DNA of 64,000 nt from Takakia lepidozioides. Lineage: Eukaryota; Streptophyta; Takakiopsida; Takakiales; Takakiaceae. The stretch lies in the NCBI GenBank assembly GCA_030704615.1, contig CM060732.1:80005171-80069170 (forward strand). Direction: 5' to 3'. The notes under the pieces were generated by a model. It was not told where the DNA came from and ran no database searches. It saw nothing but the letters and a program-made list of their open reading frames with translations. Position 1 is the stretch's first letter; every line of letters starts with the position of its first letter. The translations under genes were made by a program, and so were the position numbers. Positions 46,961 through 58,169 of the stretch are shown one piece after another.

Positions 46961-48019
46961 TGTGTGCGGGGCAGTCTGCTGGGAGTGATCCGGCCTATTA
47001 CCCGGGATAGTCTGGTGCACATGCTCGGTCTTCAGCACTTGGGCAGTCTGCCCACATGTGTCGTGGGGAATATGTTGTTGGACATTCTTGTGGCCAGTCT
47101 CCCGAACTCCTTGTAAAGCCAGGACAAGGTCTCTTGCACCTCTGGCAAAAGAGTCAAAAGCAGCCTGCACTTGTTTGTCTCCCATATCAACTGGCCCTGC
47201 AACACATGTTTATGCAAATGTGAACTTCTAAAAAAGTTGGCAAAAGAAATTAAGCTGAAACACGAAAGTTGCCCATAATATTTTCCTTCCAAGAGATTTC
47301 CGTCGAGGCCAATGTCCTTGATTTGCCGGCACAGGCATGCTCCATCGAGATGAACAATGGTGCCGATGCGGTCTTTAGTTGGGATCCCACACCATAGGAC
47401 TTTGAAGACATTGGGATTCTGCAAAACAATGTCGAATACTGCTCGCTCCATTACCAATGCAAACCAGTGCAATGCGTCATCCACCACAAACTTATGTGAA
47501 TGGTCTGTTCCATGGAGTAAGTCCATCCTCAAACTATGCAGATCCTTCATCAACTTGTTGTATGAGCGGAAATTGCCAAATTGCATCCATCTGTGTTGTA
47601 GGAAGGAAGCTGCCATGCGCTCAAAGTCCTCCTCAGTCAATCCGAACAAGTGCTTTCTTCGCACCCCAAAGGTTGGATATGCCATAGGCATATGTCTGAG
47701 GTCTTCAGGCCGTGGGTCATCCATGAGAATCAGCTGTACAAGTAGAGGCGGCGCATTTTGGACGCTTGTGGCTTCAATGGCAACAGCAGAGGCGGCTTCC
47801 ACAACATGGTTGGCTTCCTCAATAGAAAACTCCATGGAATAATGAAAGGGTACAAATGACCACCGGCGGTCCACAACAATCCGGTGGAGCTCATTATGCC
47901 AATCCAAATGGGGATTAATTTCTCCCATCCTAAGCCGGGGAAGTGTGAGGTCTTCAGCTCCGGGTCGAATTACCGGTGATGGCGATCGCCAAACTGCAAA
48001 AAGCGCCGTGCTATGTGAG

Positions 48020-48240
48020 AGAAAGACACTCTGCTGGTCAGTCTGCTGGTCCGCAGTATGTTGGATGACAGGACTTCCCATTGGCATGGGCTGCATGATG
48101 GGCTCCTGGAGAGGAGTCTGCAGGATGACAGGCTGCTCGTTGGGAGTCTGCTCCGTTGGAGTCTGCTGGATGACAGGCTGCTGAACGGGAGTCTGCTGGA
48201 TGACGGCCTGCTGGATGGCAGACTCGGCTGTCCCAGACGC
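48020..48240 (-). repeat. Short tandem repeats encoding CHPADS-like units
   Basis: The plus strand reads repeated GAGTCTGCTGGATGACAGGCTGC-type units of about 27-33 bp. In one minus frame they translate as CHPADS repeats and in another as a Ser/Arg-rich repeat. The functional frame of the Ulp1-like gene changes within this repeat, consistent with slippage. Confidence 0.7.
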
Positions 48241-50149
48241 ATTCCCCCCCCGACGCGTCTTGAATATGTAATGCCGCTATAGCAGCAGATGACCCAGGAT
48301 ACTTCAATAATATGTACTCTTGCACGCGGTCCACTTCCGCACGCACTGCAGTCGCTTGTAAAGGAGCATCATTGCTAGGTATCTGCCAAGCCCGAATGGC
48401 CCTACGAATAGAAACACGTTCATCCTGGTACACGGCAGAGAACTTGGACGTCGGGAACATGGACGTGGATTCTATATTCACCTTAGCGGATTGGACTCAC
48501 AGACCAGCAGACTGACAGACGTAACGTGCGTACGTAGGGTGGAGGCAACTAGTAGACTGTACCAGTGGATTGGACCAGCGGACTGACAAACGGACAAAGT
48601 AAGTAATGCAGCGATATAAAACAGACTAACTGACGAGCGGAGTGAGCCAGCGGACTGAGGAGAGAACGCAACGGACTGACCAGACTGAATAGGCAACGTG
48701 ACCCCGATGATGGACTCAAACAGTACAGAGAACAGACTGGGCGGTCAGATTGACCATTACCTCCTCTACTTCATCATCGTCATCTTCATCTTCAAAGTTG
48801 TTCAACCAGTTTTGTTCCGCCTATCGGATGAATGTGCGTAGCAGACCTGACTGGGCAACTCTGTAGAAATAACGGACGAAGTCTGGATCCCCAATTGGTG
48901 GGCACTCTGGTGGGAAAAGCCCAAAGTCAACGAGGCGCAATGTGCCAGGGCAGACTGGCCCTTCAGTGCTCTGTTGAGTTTTTGGTTTTGACCCTAAGCC
49001 TCTGGCATGGGTCACGATATTTGTGTGAGTCTGCTACCGAGTCTGATCAGGCAAGTCAATGTCCACTGGACTTGTCACCCTTTCCAGGCCCTGAGTAGAT
49101 TCACTTTCAGTATCAGTACTGATGGTGTGGGTGTGCCGCCCAGGATGGGGTTCAGTCTGTTGCGTGGATTTTGCCATTGCCTCGCGAGCAGACCTTGCAG
49201 CCTTCTCCTTTTTTTGCCTCTCCTTTTTTTGGGCCCCATCACTCAGTTTACGTTTCCTGGCAGCGTCCGGCGTTCCCTGCACTTGCAAATCCTCCATTGA
49301 CGGACCACCAGAATGGACGCCATACCGTGCGCGCACTTTGTCTAATTCCAAAGTGCGGGGGTCAAGCACTGATCCGCACAAGCGCATTGTGGCCTCTTTG
49401 ACAATCGACATTTCTTTCAGTATCGGCCAATGCTTGAAATCCCGTGGAATCATTGCAACAGTCTCCTTGCAACCCGTGTCAACACAATGCCGATTTAGTT
49501 GGATTTTGTCCTTGATAACCTCTTCACAGAAGAGACAGAAGAGCTTGTCCTTCTGCCAATTCGAGTTTTTGGGCTTCCGGGCGCGGAGGTCTACAAATGC
49601 TTCCACTATTTTATGATCAAACTCGTCTGTTGAGTACCAGTACCTTCGCTCCTTCTTCAGTCTGGTTTGGTGCACAAAATCCACCCAGTCCGCTCCACCC
49701 TTTTCACAAGCATCCTCCATCGTTGCAGAATGAAACGAGGGTGCAAGGACAATGAGCGACAGAAAAGACTCACCCTAAGCAATAAGAGGACACAGAACGG
49801 ATGGAAACACCGTAGCAAGTGAGAACCTCACCGAGCCGATGAACTTCGAGTTGTTACGAAGGCGAGCGTGTTTGCGACGCTTCGCGGCTCACCGCGACTC
49901 TCCACACCTAGGGAAGAACGGCCGTCTTTCGTTACAGTGATGGAAACGCAAAGAGGAAAACAAAACAATGCGAAGAAACAGGCGCGAAGAGAATGGAGTC
50001 GATCGCACAGGGAACATGAGAAGAAAGTAGAAGTAGATGGGGGAAAACGGACATGGCACTGCCAACGTGGCGCGATTTCACAGGCGCCAACTATCCACCG
50101 TCATCGCATTGAATACGTCCACCGAACGAACGCATCGTACTAAATTCAT

Positions 50150-50690
50150 CCACGGTCCTCGCACGTGCAGCAGACTCATTTCCCATCGGGCCGAGAGTCC
50201 ACTGGACCGCCAGTCCAACGGACTTGCTGAGGCGAAGCGGCTTCATATTGGAGGCACTTCCTTGCCAGCGGAATGAAGACAAAAGAGAGTAAGGGGAGAA
50301 CAGGAAAGTCGAACACACCCATTGCAAACAGACTCGCGGCACAACAGACTGATGCATGCACAGTCCAACAGACTGATATCCATAGAGGAGAACTGTCCAG
50401 CAGACAGACGTTTCGCCAGACTGGCGGGAGAACAAGCCAAAAGATTGACTGGAGGGAAAATAAGAAGCCAAACAGACTTAGTGCAACAGACTTCCGACAC
50501 AACAGACTGACAAATTCACAAGTGCGACAGACTGATATCCCAACAGATGGACTTCCAGCAGACCGCCTCCAAACTGACTGTTATGCACGCGATAAGGGGA
50601 ATATCCGGAGCACTGGCGGGCCAGCGGACCCACTGTGAACAGACTCGCGACACAACGGACCTCAAACATCCACGCGCATTTGAAGATGCA
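50150..50690 (-). repeat. AGTCYG motif array, right side of the MULE composite (inverted)
   Basis: On the plus strand the array reads ACAGACTG, CAGACTCG and CGGACT, about 15-20 copies in 540 bp, the reverse complement of the left array at 22440-22680. It lies upstream of the Ulp1-like gene. The mirror-image orientation of the two arrays supports their being part of one element. Confidence 0.75.
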
Positions 50691-51440
50691 ATTGTCTCAG
50701 CCTGGTCCGTCTCCTGGCAAATGCGACAATGTACCGATTCTGCACCTACTCCCGTCGTGGCTCAAACATCTGCATTCAGCAGGTGCGTGTGGATGTTTGA
50801 GGACCTTAGGACTGGATGGTGTTCCGTGACGACTCAAATTGCTTTTTTGTGCTGCCATCCTTTATATAATACCATGTGGATCCATCACAAAGCTGGGTTT
50901 CTTCAGATTCTCCACCCTTTTGCACAATCTATGCACGACGGATGCAAGCCGCTATACTTGGTCACATAAACAGTCCCATCGTCCGATACGAAATCTGCAA
51001 TACACGCCCCCATGTGCATACGCTTCCGCCATTTTCACGCCCATGTTACCCATGGGTTCCTTTAACGAACTAAACTTGTGAAGGCTCTCATGAGGGATGC
51101 AGTACGGAGGGGCTAAACGTATCATGACGGATCACAAGTAGAGGACGTTATCGACGATAGATGTCCGCATTTTCCATATTTATGACATAGAACCAAACCA
51201 TAAAACGAAGGTTCCCGAAAGCACAACAAGAAGGCAAAAATAGTGGAAGCATATGCACGATGGTGGCTGTAGTGCCGAGACAGTCCTCTCATGTTCAAGC
51301 ACACGCTTCATCATCATCATGAACATCGCGTGCAAAAAAAGAACAGTCGCGTGTATGGAAACGCCTACCGCAACATCGGACAACAAACAGCCGTCAAAAG
51401 AGAGCGGTCGGGATTTGGTGGCAAGATCATTGCCATTTTC

Positions 51441-51462
51441 GCAGCCCTAAAAATGGAGGGCT
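51441..51462 (-). repeat. 22-bp inverted repeat, right copy (partner 22719-22740)
   Basis: Exact reverse complement of 22719-22740. It lies just beyond the last open codons of the neighbouring methyltransferase retrotransposon (frame ends 51492), so it may mark where the MULE abuts that element. Confidence 0.55.
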
Positions 51463-51491
51463 CTGTCGTGCGCATACATATCGCTACACAA

Positions 51492-51916
51492 CTACATCGC
51501 TGTCCAAACCACACCACACATATATGCACAATAAAGTAGTCTACCACAATCCCCTAGCTGGTGGATAGGTCCCTCTACCTCCAGATAGCTACAAGACGTA
51601 ATAGCCATAGCCGTACTAAGTCCTCTATCACTGTCCCTATCGTACTCAAACTCTATAGACCAAGAGGCCGGGTACAAGAGTAGCCCCATCGTTAGTCGCC
51701 GTCTTGCAATCTGTGAACTTGAGCCAGGACTTCGTGTATTCAAGGTATCCTGTAGTTGGGCCTTGCGTTGCTTGTTAGCCTTCCATGGTTGTATCCACTC
51801 CCACTATCCAATGCATTGTGGACATAACCAATCCCCATCCGGAACCATCTCAAAAGGTGGAGTCAAGCATCCCATATGCCAACCTCTAGAGCATCGATCA
51901 CACACCAGCATGGTGG
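51492..51916 (-). pseudogene. PHD finger, C-terminal half, and tail of the methyltransferase retrotransposon
   Basis: Reading from 51916 down, the frame continues that of 58894-59440 once the inserted chromovirus and one CTGCC copy are removed. It supplies LVCDRCSRGWHMGCLTPP and the VPDGDWLCPQC end of a PHD finger (Cys4-His-Cys3). The other half, with the first Cys pair, is at about 58915. PHD fingers bind histone H3 tails. After CPQCIG a TAG (near 51788) interrupts an otherwise open frame that runs to 51492 with no recognisable domain. Confidence 0.85.
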
Positions 51917-51921
51917 CTGCC
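51917..51921. repeat. Target-site duplication CTGCC, left copy
   Basis: CTGCC immediately precedes the left LTR and recurs at 58894-58898 immediately after the right LTR. Five bp is the usual length for Ty3/gypsy integration. Confidence 0.95.
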
Positions 51922-52645
51922 TGTCGCACACCTCACTTCGGTAAACTCCCCTTCAAGTCATAGTTACTCGCTTTGATGCGCGCGCCTGACTCCCAACCTG
52001 GCCGCCAGGCCAACTTGGAGTTTCGGCTGCTCACCGGGACATAACGGTCCCCTTCCGCTTCCCTCTAAACCCTCCACCTATTTGGGACTAGGAGAATTCC
52101 CTTTGGTAGATGGCAGTCCGGAACAGCTCCCCACTCTTTGGTCGCTTTCCGGCTCGCTCGCTTACTCACTAGTTTTTGGTCACCAACGGGCTTGCACCGT
52201 TCTCGGGGTTACTACTCCCTATATATACTTCTGTAGCTGTCCGCGGGGGTTTCATAACCAGCCATGCCATTTTATGGCGAACCACCACGAAAACCCTCGA
52301 CTCCCGGTGGTGAGTCGCGGTGAGTCTTGGCCCACTCACCGCGGCCCCAATGGACCGTGATGAGTCCCAAGACTCCCCACGACTCCCACCTCGAGGTCTC
52401 CACCCCATGGTGAGTCCTATGCCACCCCCACTAAGTCCCACTAAGCTACCACCACCCCTTGTGGAGCCACCTCCACCGCAACCCGGTGTGCGGGGCTCCA
52501 CCTAGTGAGCGCCTCCGCCTCCTTGAGTGCCTTGGGCACTCAAGGGTGCTTCAGCCCCCCATACCTATCGCCGCCGCTGCCCCCACCACAGGGGCAGCCC
52601 CTCATGTGTCCCGACCCCCTGCCCTCAAGGCAAAGGGCCGCGACA
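51922..52645 (-). repeat. LTR (3' LTR in element orientation)
   Basis: 724 bp, bounded by TGTCGC and GCGACA (plus strand). It contains a TATA-like TATATATA at 52220-52227 readable on the minus strand, the transcription direction of the element. Near-identical to 58170-58893. Confidence 0.97.
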
Positions 52646-52672
52646 CACACCCCTACCAACAGGGAGTCGATG
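52646..52672 (-). other. Polypurine tract region of the chromovirus
   Basis: On the minus strand GGTAGGGGTGTG lies immediately before the 3' LTR, where the plus-strand primer of LTR retrotransposons is found. It is purine-rich but imperfect. Confidence 0.5.
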
Positions 52673-53551
52673 TCCTCATCGACTTGTCCATTTTGTAGAA
52701 ACGAACATCCAAGTTGTGGCGTCCCACATCAAGGAGTTTGTTTCCGTACCATGGCGTCCCATGGCAAAGAACCAAACCCCACACTTGACTCCACTCTCCA
52801 CTAGCTAGTTCGGCCGACTTCCTCCAAGTCCCGGCCAAGGGTGGAGCCTCTCCAGCTCCTCCCAGTGCACTCTTCTTGGCCTACTTCAAGGCCAAGGAAC
52901 GATCCTCCCCGAGGATCGAATCGCCTTACTGCAACAACATTGCTTGCGATCGCTCATGATGCCGCTTTTGGCATCACCTTGAGCAAGGGTTCACCTGAAA
53001 CCCTCTTTGACTAGGAAGATAACCTTGAACCAACCGTGCGCCCCAATCACTACAATTGGGTCCGCCTTGGAATGCTGGCCTGAGGTACGGGAACACGCCG
53101 AAGCCGCACTACGACTTCGTCCCGAGGCTACACGATTATAGTACGTGAACGGAAGCACGTAGCTTCCGCGTTAGCCCGCACTACAAGGCAACCCCCTCGG
53201 TAGCGCAGTTATAGTACGCGCACGCGCCAGGTGCGCACTAGCACTTGAACTCCCAAATAAGGCGCAAGTTTCCTTGCCCCTTGGATGGGAGTCACCCGAT
53301 TTCGGCACTGCGCAAACACACGATTAACCCAATTTACCTCTCCCACTTTTGTAAGCTAGCATGCATTCTACACACCAGCCAACCACACCATGCATCACCA
53401 TTCCAAACACAATAGGACGCACAATATTTGGAACCCATTTCCTTTATCACAAATTTTTGTACAATACAAGTTTTTGCAATCGGATTCCTGAGCTAGCTAA
53501 ACCGGGCTAAGCATGCATTTCCTCCCCCACGCTCCAAGGTTGATGTCCCCA
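52673..53551. other. Long 3' untranslated spacer of the chromovirus
   Basis: About 880 bp separate the polyprotein stop from the polypurine tract. It contains GC-rich palindromic pieces (around 53100-53260) and no ORF with a recognisable product. Confidence 0.6.
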
Positions 53552-56500
53552 TCAACGCTTCTTCCGCTTTTGAGGTCGCCCTTCGAACGCTGCAACTGCC
53601 TCGGATGCGTTTCCCATTTCTGAGGCACGCACCCAAGATGCCTCCACAAGATGATAGCCCTTCCATTTGACGAGATACTCCGTTTCTCGGTTCTTGAACC
53701 TCCTCGACTTAAGTATTGCCTCCACCTCGTACTCGGGTTCATTTTCATGATCCAACAGCATAGGTGGCGGACGCAACACTTGCTGCCGATTCGGACGTGC
53801 TTCATCTTTGAAGTAAGGCTTCAAAAGGGAGACATGGAATACTGGGTGCACCTTGCTGTTTGCTGGCAGCTCCAATTCATACACATCCTCATTCATAACC
53901 CTCCGAATGCGAAAGGGACCCGCATACGGAGGTACGAACTTCGGACTCATTTCCGGAGGTAGTCGAAAATTCTTGATGTTCAACCAGACCTCTGTGCCTG
54001 CCTCAAACTTCACTTCCCTCCGCTTCCGATTCGCCTGCCTTTCATACCGTTTCCTAGCTTTGGCAATGTTGTACTTTGCGAGCTTCAACAAACGCTCGCG
54101 TTCTTCCAGTACCGCCGCTACTGCCGGTTCCTCAACGTCCTGGGCGGCCCAACTTGTCGGCACCAGAGGTGCTTTTCCATAGACCAACACAAAAGGGGAA
54201 ACTCCCGTCGCGGAGTGTTCTGTGTTATTATAACAGAACTCTGCCGCGTCTAAGTGTTCCATCCAGTCTGATTGGTCTGCCGACACGTAATTCCGCAAGA
54301 ATTGCTTCACTACGGAATTCACTCTTTCCGTTTGGCCGTCCGTCGTAGGTCGGAAGGCGGTGCTCATCTTCAGCCTCGTCCCCATCTTCTTCCAAAGTGC
54401 TCTCCAGAATTTACTCGTAAACTTTGGGTCGCGGTCCGAGACAATATCCTTCGGGACTCCATGATGCTTTAAGACGTGGGCGAAGTAAAGTCGCCCTGTC
54501 TCCTGCGCAGTTGCCGTCTCCTTGGTGGGGATGAAATGGGCCATTTTACTGAACCTATCTACCACCACCATGATTGCATCGAATCCTTTTGACAGCGGCA
54601 TAGCAGTCATGAAATCCATCGAGACGCTTTCCCAAGTCCCCTCTGGAATCGGCAAGGGTTGTAACAGCCCCGCTTGCTTTTTATACTCGCTCCGGTTTTG
54701 TTGGCATGTGGTGCATGTCTTTACATACTCCTCTGCCTCCTCCCTCAGTTTGGGCCAGAAATACTCTTTCTTCAAGAGTGCCGCAGTGCGCTTGGCTCCA
54801 CCGTGGCCCGCAAGCGGGCTATCATGGCATTCTCTCAAGAGACTATCCCTGATCCCTCCCTTTGGCACATAGAGACGTTTTTGCTTATACCGGAGCAGTC
54901 CGTTTTGCAAGTGGAACTGCGATTTAACCCCCATTCTCAAGTTCTGCATCACGCACTTTGCCAGCTCATCCTTCCGGCAAGCCTTCCGGATCTTCCTTTG
55001 GAGCGCCGTCTCGCCCTTGTACACCAACAAGAGCTGCTGCTTTCTACTTAAAGCATCGGCCACCACATTGTCCCGTCCCGGTTTGTACTGGATATCCACG
55101 TCGAACACTGCCAAAGTATCTTGCCACCTAAGTTGTTTTGGGGACAACTTGGGCTGCGTGGCAAAATACTTCACCGTGACATTGTCCGTGAACACCTTCA
55201 CTGGGTTGGAACCAACATAGTGGCGCCAGAGTTCAAGGCAATGTACCACCGCCTTCATCTCTTTTTCGTGCGTCGGCCACCGTCGCTCCACTTCATTCAG
55301 TTTCTTACTTTCGTAAGCCACTGGACGTCCATCTTGCATAAGTACACCCCCAATTGCGAAGTCCGATGCATCTGTATGAATCTCAAACGGACGATCGAAC
55401 TCCGGGATTTTTAAGACTGGAGCTTCCGTCATCCGCTGCTTCAATTCAGCAAAAGCTTGGCCACAAAATGTGTTCCATACCCAGACTTTGGATTTACACA
55501 GAAGGTCCGACAGCGGCCCCGCGATCTTGGCGAAATTTCTCACATACTTCCGGTAATAGGAGGCGAGTCCTAGGAAGGATCGCACTCCCGGGACCGAAGT
55601 CGGAGGCTCCCAGTCCAAGATCGCCCTCACCTTTCTGTCATCCATTTTGATCCCATCCTGTGTAATCACGTGCCCCAAGAACTCCACTTTTGTGACCCCG
55701 AATTCGCACTTTGAAGCTTTGGCATACAGCTTCCCTTCTCGCAATTTTTGGAACACCCTTTTGAGGTGCTCCAGGTGCTCCTCCTTTGTTTTCGAGTACA
55801 CCAAGATGTCGTCGATGTACACGATCACAAAGTCATCCAACCACTCCTGGAAAAGGCTGTTCATCAGCGTGCTAAATGTCGCTGGTGCATTGGTGAGCCC
55901 AAAAGGCATCACCAAGAACTCATATGAACCATACCTTGTCCTGCACGCGGTCTTCTCCTCATCTCCTTCCGCCACCCGAATTTGGTGATAGCCGGAGCGC
56001 AAGTCGATCCGGCTGAAATACTTCGCTCCTGCCAACCGATCGAAGAGGTCGTCGATCCTTGGCAAAGGGTACCGGTTTTTGATAGTCACCTTATTCAGAG
56101 CCCTGTAATCGACACACATCCGCAGCGTCCCATCCTTCTTGTCTGCAAATAGCACCGGGGCTCCGTAAGGTGACTTACTCGGCCGGATGTACCCCTTTGA
56201 CATTAGATCTTTGAGCTGAGTCTTCAGCTCGACCAACTCTTTGTGGCTCAACCGGTAGGGCGCCTTGGCAGGCGGTTCCGATCCCGGTATCACCTCAATT
56301 TTGTGGTCAACTCCTCTTCGCGGTGGCAAGCCGCTTGGTAAATCCTCCGGCATCACATCCTGGTATTTCTCCAAAATCCCCTTGATCCAATCTGGGCTCG
56401 GCTCCCCATCGCCTTCTCCTTTCACTTCTCTAATGTAAAGCAAAAACTGGGACTCGTGTGTCTCCTCCACGGCCCACTCCTTTGCTGATAGAAGGTTTAT

Positions 56501-58114
56501 TCGCCCTCCCACGGATTTGGGCGTTTCCGACACTCGTAAAACCTCGCCACCATTCCCACATGGCAGCGTGACTACTCTCTTGCGGCCATCTATGACCGCT
56601 CCGGATTTGCTCAAAAAGGTCATTCCCAAAATGAGATCCACTCCATCGATCTCGCAGATAGTGAAGTTCTCACGTCCCTCCCAACTCCCCAGTTGAAGAG
56701 GAACATCAAACGCCAACCTTGTCGCCAACTGAGGTTCTCCTTTGGCAGAGCGCACCTCAATAGAGGCCCCCACGTCACTTGTCGGGAGTCCCAACTTTCG
56801 CGCCGCCGCCGGCGTCATGAAGGAGTGCGACGCTCCTGTGTCCACCAACAACGACACATTAGTTCCGGATATTATCCCATCCACGAACAATAACTGACTC
56901 CCTTTTCGTAAGGCGCCAGTTTCCTGATACAACTCACAAGAAAATTTGCCTACCTTGCAAGTCCTGGCGACCACCGCTTCCACCAAGCGACTGATGGTAT
57001 CTTCCGACAGCTCCGTGGTCGCCCGAGTCATGTTCAATTGCCGGGGCTTCGTGCACTTCTTGGCCATGTGCCCGGGCTCCCCGCAATTGAAACACACTCC
57101 ATCAAAGGTCGCCTTCTGTCCGCCATAAGTCGCTCCACCCGCTTTTCCTTTCGAAGCACCGGGTGCCGCCTTGACGTGTGAAGGACCTCCCTTCGATTTC
57201 CACGTGCCATTTTCGCCGCGTGGCCTATCCCACTTCTTTTCCGGTCGGGAGGAGTCACCTTCCCGCCGGGTCTTCTTGTGGTTCAGCTCCGTACGGCCTT
57301 GTCTCTCACCCCTAGGGACATCCGAGAAACATTCAGCTCTCTCAATTGCCTCGTTCAAAGTCTTGGGTGGCTTCTCCTCCAACTTCCGCCTAGCCCATGG
57401 GGCCAGTCCCGCCACAAAGTTGAAGACCATTTCTGGTTCTGCCATGTCCGCGACTTCGAGCAACAGCACATTGAAAGCCTGGACATACCCCCGAATGTCA
57501 TCTGTTTGCTTCAAATTCCTCATCTTGTCCCGGGCAAGCCAGGATGCGTTGAGGGGCACAAACTGTCTCTTCATCAATTCCTTGAACTCACTCCAGTTCA
57601 AGGTTTCCGGGCTTGGGCCTCGGTCGTGAAGGCGTTTCTGCCACCATTGTTGAGCATAGCCCCTCAAATAGGTGGGAGCCACTTCCACCCGATCCTCGTC
57701 ACTCAACTTGGCCGCCCGGAAGTACTGCTCTAGCTCCAGGAGCCAGGTGTTGAGTGCCTTCCGGTTTCGAACGCCCTCGAAGGTGCCGGGTTCCTTAGGC
57801 TTCACCTTAAACTTTGCCTTGGTGGAAGTGGCATTAGCCGCCTTCAACACGTCTTTCAACGTCCCGCCAAACTGCGCCAACAACCCTTCCCAAAAGGCTG
57901 CCGGCATGGGAGGCATCTCTTGGTTTGTCGGAGCTCTCAAAGATTCCTCGGGCTCCGACTCCTCGGATTCCTCCCGCTCCTGAGCGGCCTCGTTTTCGGA
58001 AACATTAATCGCTTCCTCAAACGGCCGCCTCGGTGACACGTCGCCCCCATCGGGCTCACCGGGATCATCATCTTTTGGGCCGTTCCGCTTTCGCTTCGGC
58101 TTGCCCGACCCCAT
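53552..58114 (-). CDS. Gag-Pol polyprotein of the Ty3/gypsy chromovirus
   Basis: A single 1,520-residue frame, with gag and pol fused. Domains: an acidic N-terminus, retrotransposon gag (~105-265), zinc knuckle Cys341-x2-Cys-x4-His-x4-Cys354, aspartic protease ([11 protein letters not shown], Asp425), reverse transcriptase (~615-790; YIDD at 766-769), RNase H (from ~880; [11 protein letters not shown]), integrase (~1000-1300; His-His-Cys-Cys finger, then DFMTAMP, SDRDPKF and the [10 protein letters not shown] glutamate region as the DDE triad), and a C-terminal chromodomain ([20 protein letters not shown], then [11 protein letters not shown]). The chromodomain steers integration to modified histones in this clade. 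I chose Met at 58114 because the upstream Met at 58177 overlaps the LTR end and primer-binding site. All catalytic residues I looked for are present. Confidence 0.95.
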   Translation of the reverse strand: MGSGKPKRKRNGPKDDDPGEPDGGDVSPRRPFEEAINVSENEAAQEREESEESEPEESLRAPTNQEMPPMPAAFWEGLLAQFGGTLKDVLKAANATSTKAKFKVKPKEPGTFEGVRNRKALNTWLLELEQYFRAAKLSDEDRVEVAPTYLRGYAQQWWQKRLHDRGPSPETLNWSEFKELMKRQFVPLNASWLARDKMRNLKQTDDIRGYVQAFNVLLLEVADMAEPEMVFNFVAGLAPWARRKLEEKPPKTLNEAIERAECFSDVPRGERQGRTELNHKKTRREGDSSRPEKKWDRPRGENGTWKSKGGPSHVKAAPGASKGKAGGATYGGQKATFDGVCFNCGEPGHMAKKCTKPRQLNMTRATTELSEDTISRLVEAVVARTCKVGKFSCELYQETGALRKGSQLLFVDGIISGTNVSLLVDTGASHSFMTPAAARKLGLPTSDVGASIEVRSAKGEPQLATRLAFDVPLQLGSWEGRENFTICEIDGVDLILGMTFLSKSGAVIDGRKRVVTLPCGNGGEVLRVSETPKSVGGRINLLSAKEWAVEETHESQFLLYIREVKGEGDGEPSPDWIKGILEKYQDVMPEDLPSGLPPRRGVDHKIEVIPGSEPPAKAPYRLSHKELVELKTQLKDLMSKGYIRPSKSPYGAPVLFADKKDGTLRMCVDYRALNKVTIKNRYPLPRIDDLFDRLAGAKYFSRIDLRSGYHQIRVAEGDEEKTACRTRYGSYEFLVMPFGLTNAPATFSTLMNSLFQEWLDDFVIVYIDDILVYSKTKEEHLEHLKRVFQKLREGKLYAKASKCEFGVTKVEFLGHVITQDGIKMDDRKVRAILDWEPPTSVPGVRSFLGLASYYRKYVRNFAKIAGPLSDLLCKSKVWVWNTFCGQAFAELKQRMTEAPVLKIPEFDRPFEIHTDASDFAIGGVLMQDGRPVAYESKKLNEVERRWPTHEKEMKAVVHCLELWRHYVGSNPVKVFTDNVTVKYFATQPKLSPKQLRWQDTLAVFDVDIQYKPGRDNVVADALSRKQQLLLVYKGETALQRKIRKACRKDELAKCVMQNLRMGVKSQFHLQNGLLRYKQKRLYVPKGGIRDSLLRECHDSPLAGHGGAKRTAALLKKEYFWPKLREEAEEYVKTCTTCQQNRSEYKKQAGLLQPLPIPEGTWESVSMDFMTAMPLSKGFDAIMVVVDRFSKMAHFIPTKETATAQETGRLYFAHVLKHHGVPKDIVSDRDPKFTSKFWRALWKKMGTRLKMSTAFRPTTDGQTERVNSVVKQFLRNYVSADQSDWMEHLDAAEFCYNNTEHSATGVSPFVLVYGKAPLVPTSWAAQDVEEPAVAAVLEERERLLKLAKYNIAKARKRYERQANRKRREVKFEAGTEVWLNIKNFRLPPEMSPKFVPPYAGPFRIRRVMNEDVYELELPANSKVHPVFHVSLLKPYFKDEARPNRQQVLRPPPMLLDHENEPEYEVEAILKSRRFKNRETEYLVKWKGYHLVEASWVRASEMGNASEAVAAFEGRPQKRKKR

Positions 58115-58155
58115 GATGAGGCCAATCCCAAGGACGATCGCGTACTGAACTCTAA

Positions 58156-58167
58156 GCTCTGATACCA
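58156..58167 (-). other. Primer-binding site, initiator tRNA-Met type
   Basis: On the minus strand TGGTATCAGAGC begins two bases after the end of the 5' LTR. This is the classic complement of the 3' end of initiator tRNA-Met used by plant LTR retrotransposons. It fixes the element's orientation. Confidence 0.95.
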
Positions 58168-58169
58168 AG

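Larger units (their letters stand above)
44036..49720 (-). pseudogene. Ulp1-like (C48) cysteine protease gene carried by the MULE
   Basis: Plant Ulp1 proteases cut SUMO from proteins; MULE-borne copies have no settled function. The first exon (49720-49034) has a BED-like finger (C62-x2-C65...H78-x5-C84) and a basic tail. A middle exon (about 48000-47220) is conserved-looking but unrecognised. A Gln/Thr-rich region (about 47200-45791) includes a SUMO-interacting-like IIDLTEE at about 46374. The last three exons splice cleanly: 45748-45258, 45033-44662, 44459-44036, with junctions ACAG|GTGAGA to GTGTAG|G and ACGA|GTAAGA to TTGCAG|G. They form the protease core: FILVPIEDE, GHWSVCIIDL (catalytic His), THLNS where the family has Asp-Ser, and VPQQPFSWECGFYV (Gln and catalytic Cys). 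Stops in the Gln/Thr-rich region (TAG near 45920 and 46099) and frame changes near 48050 mark it as decayed. Confidence 0.75.
22719..51462. mobile_element. Composite MULE with Ulp1-like cargo, split by two CACTA elements
   Basis: The limits given are the 22-bp inverted pair; the true ends are uncertain and may include the AGTCYG array at 22440. Content: MULE transposase on + in four blocks (22885-23195, 23329-23970, 38014-38418, 42624-43283) and a convergent Ulp1-like gene on - (49720-44036). Subtracting the two CACTA insertions leaves roughly 10.5 kb. MULEs carrying Ulp1-like genes are known in plants (Kaonashi-type), so the gene pair supports one element. It is degenerate: the transposase catalytic core is missing and the Ulp1-like gene has stops. 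Confidence 0.65.
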
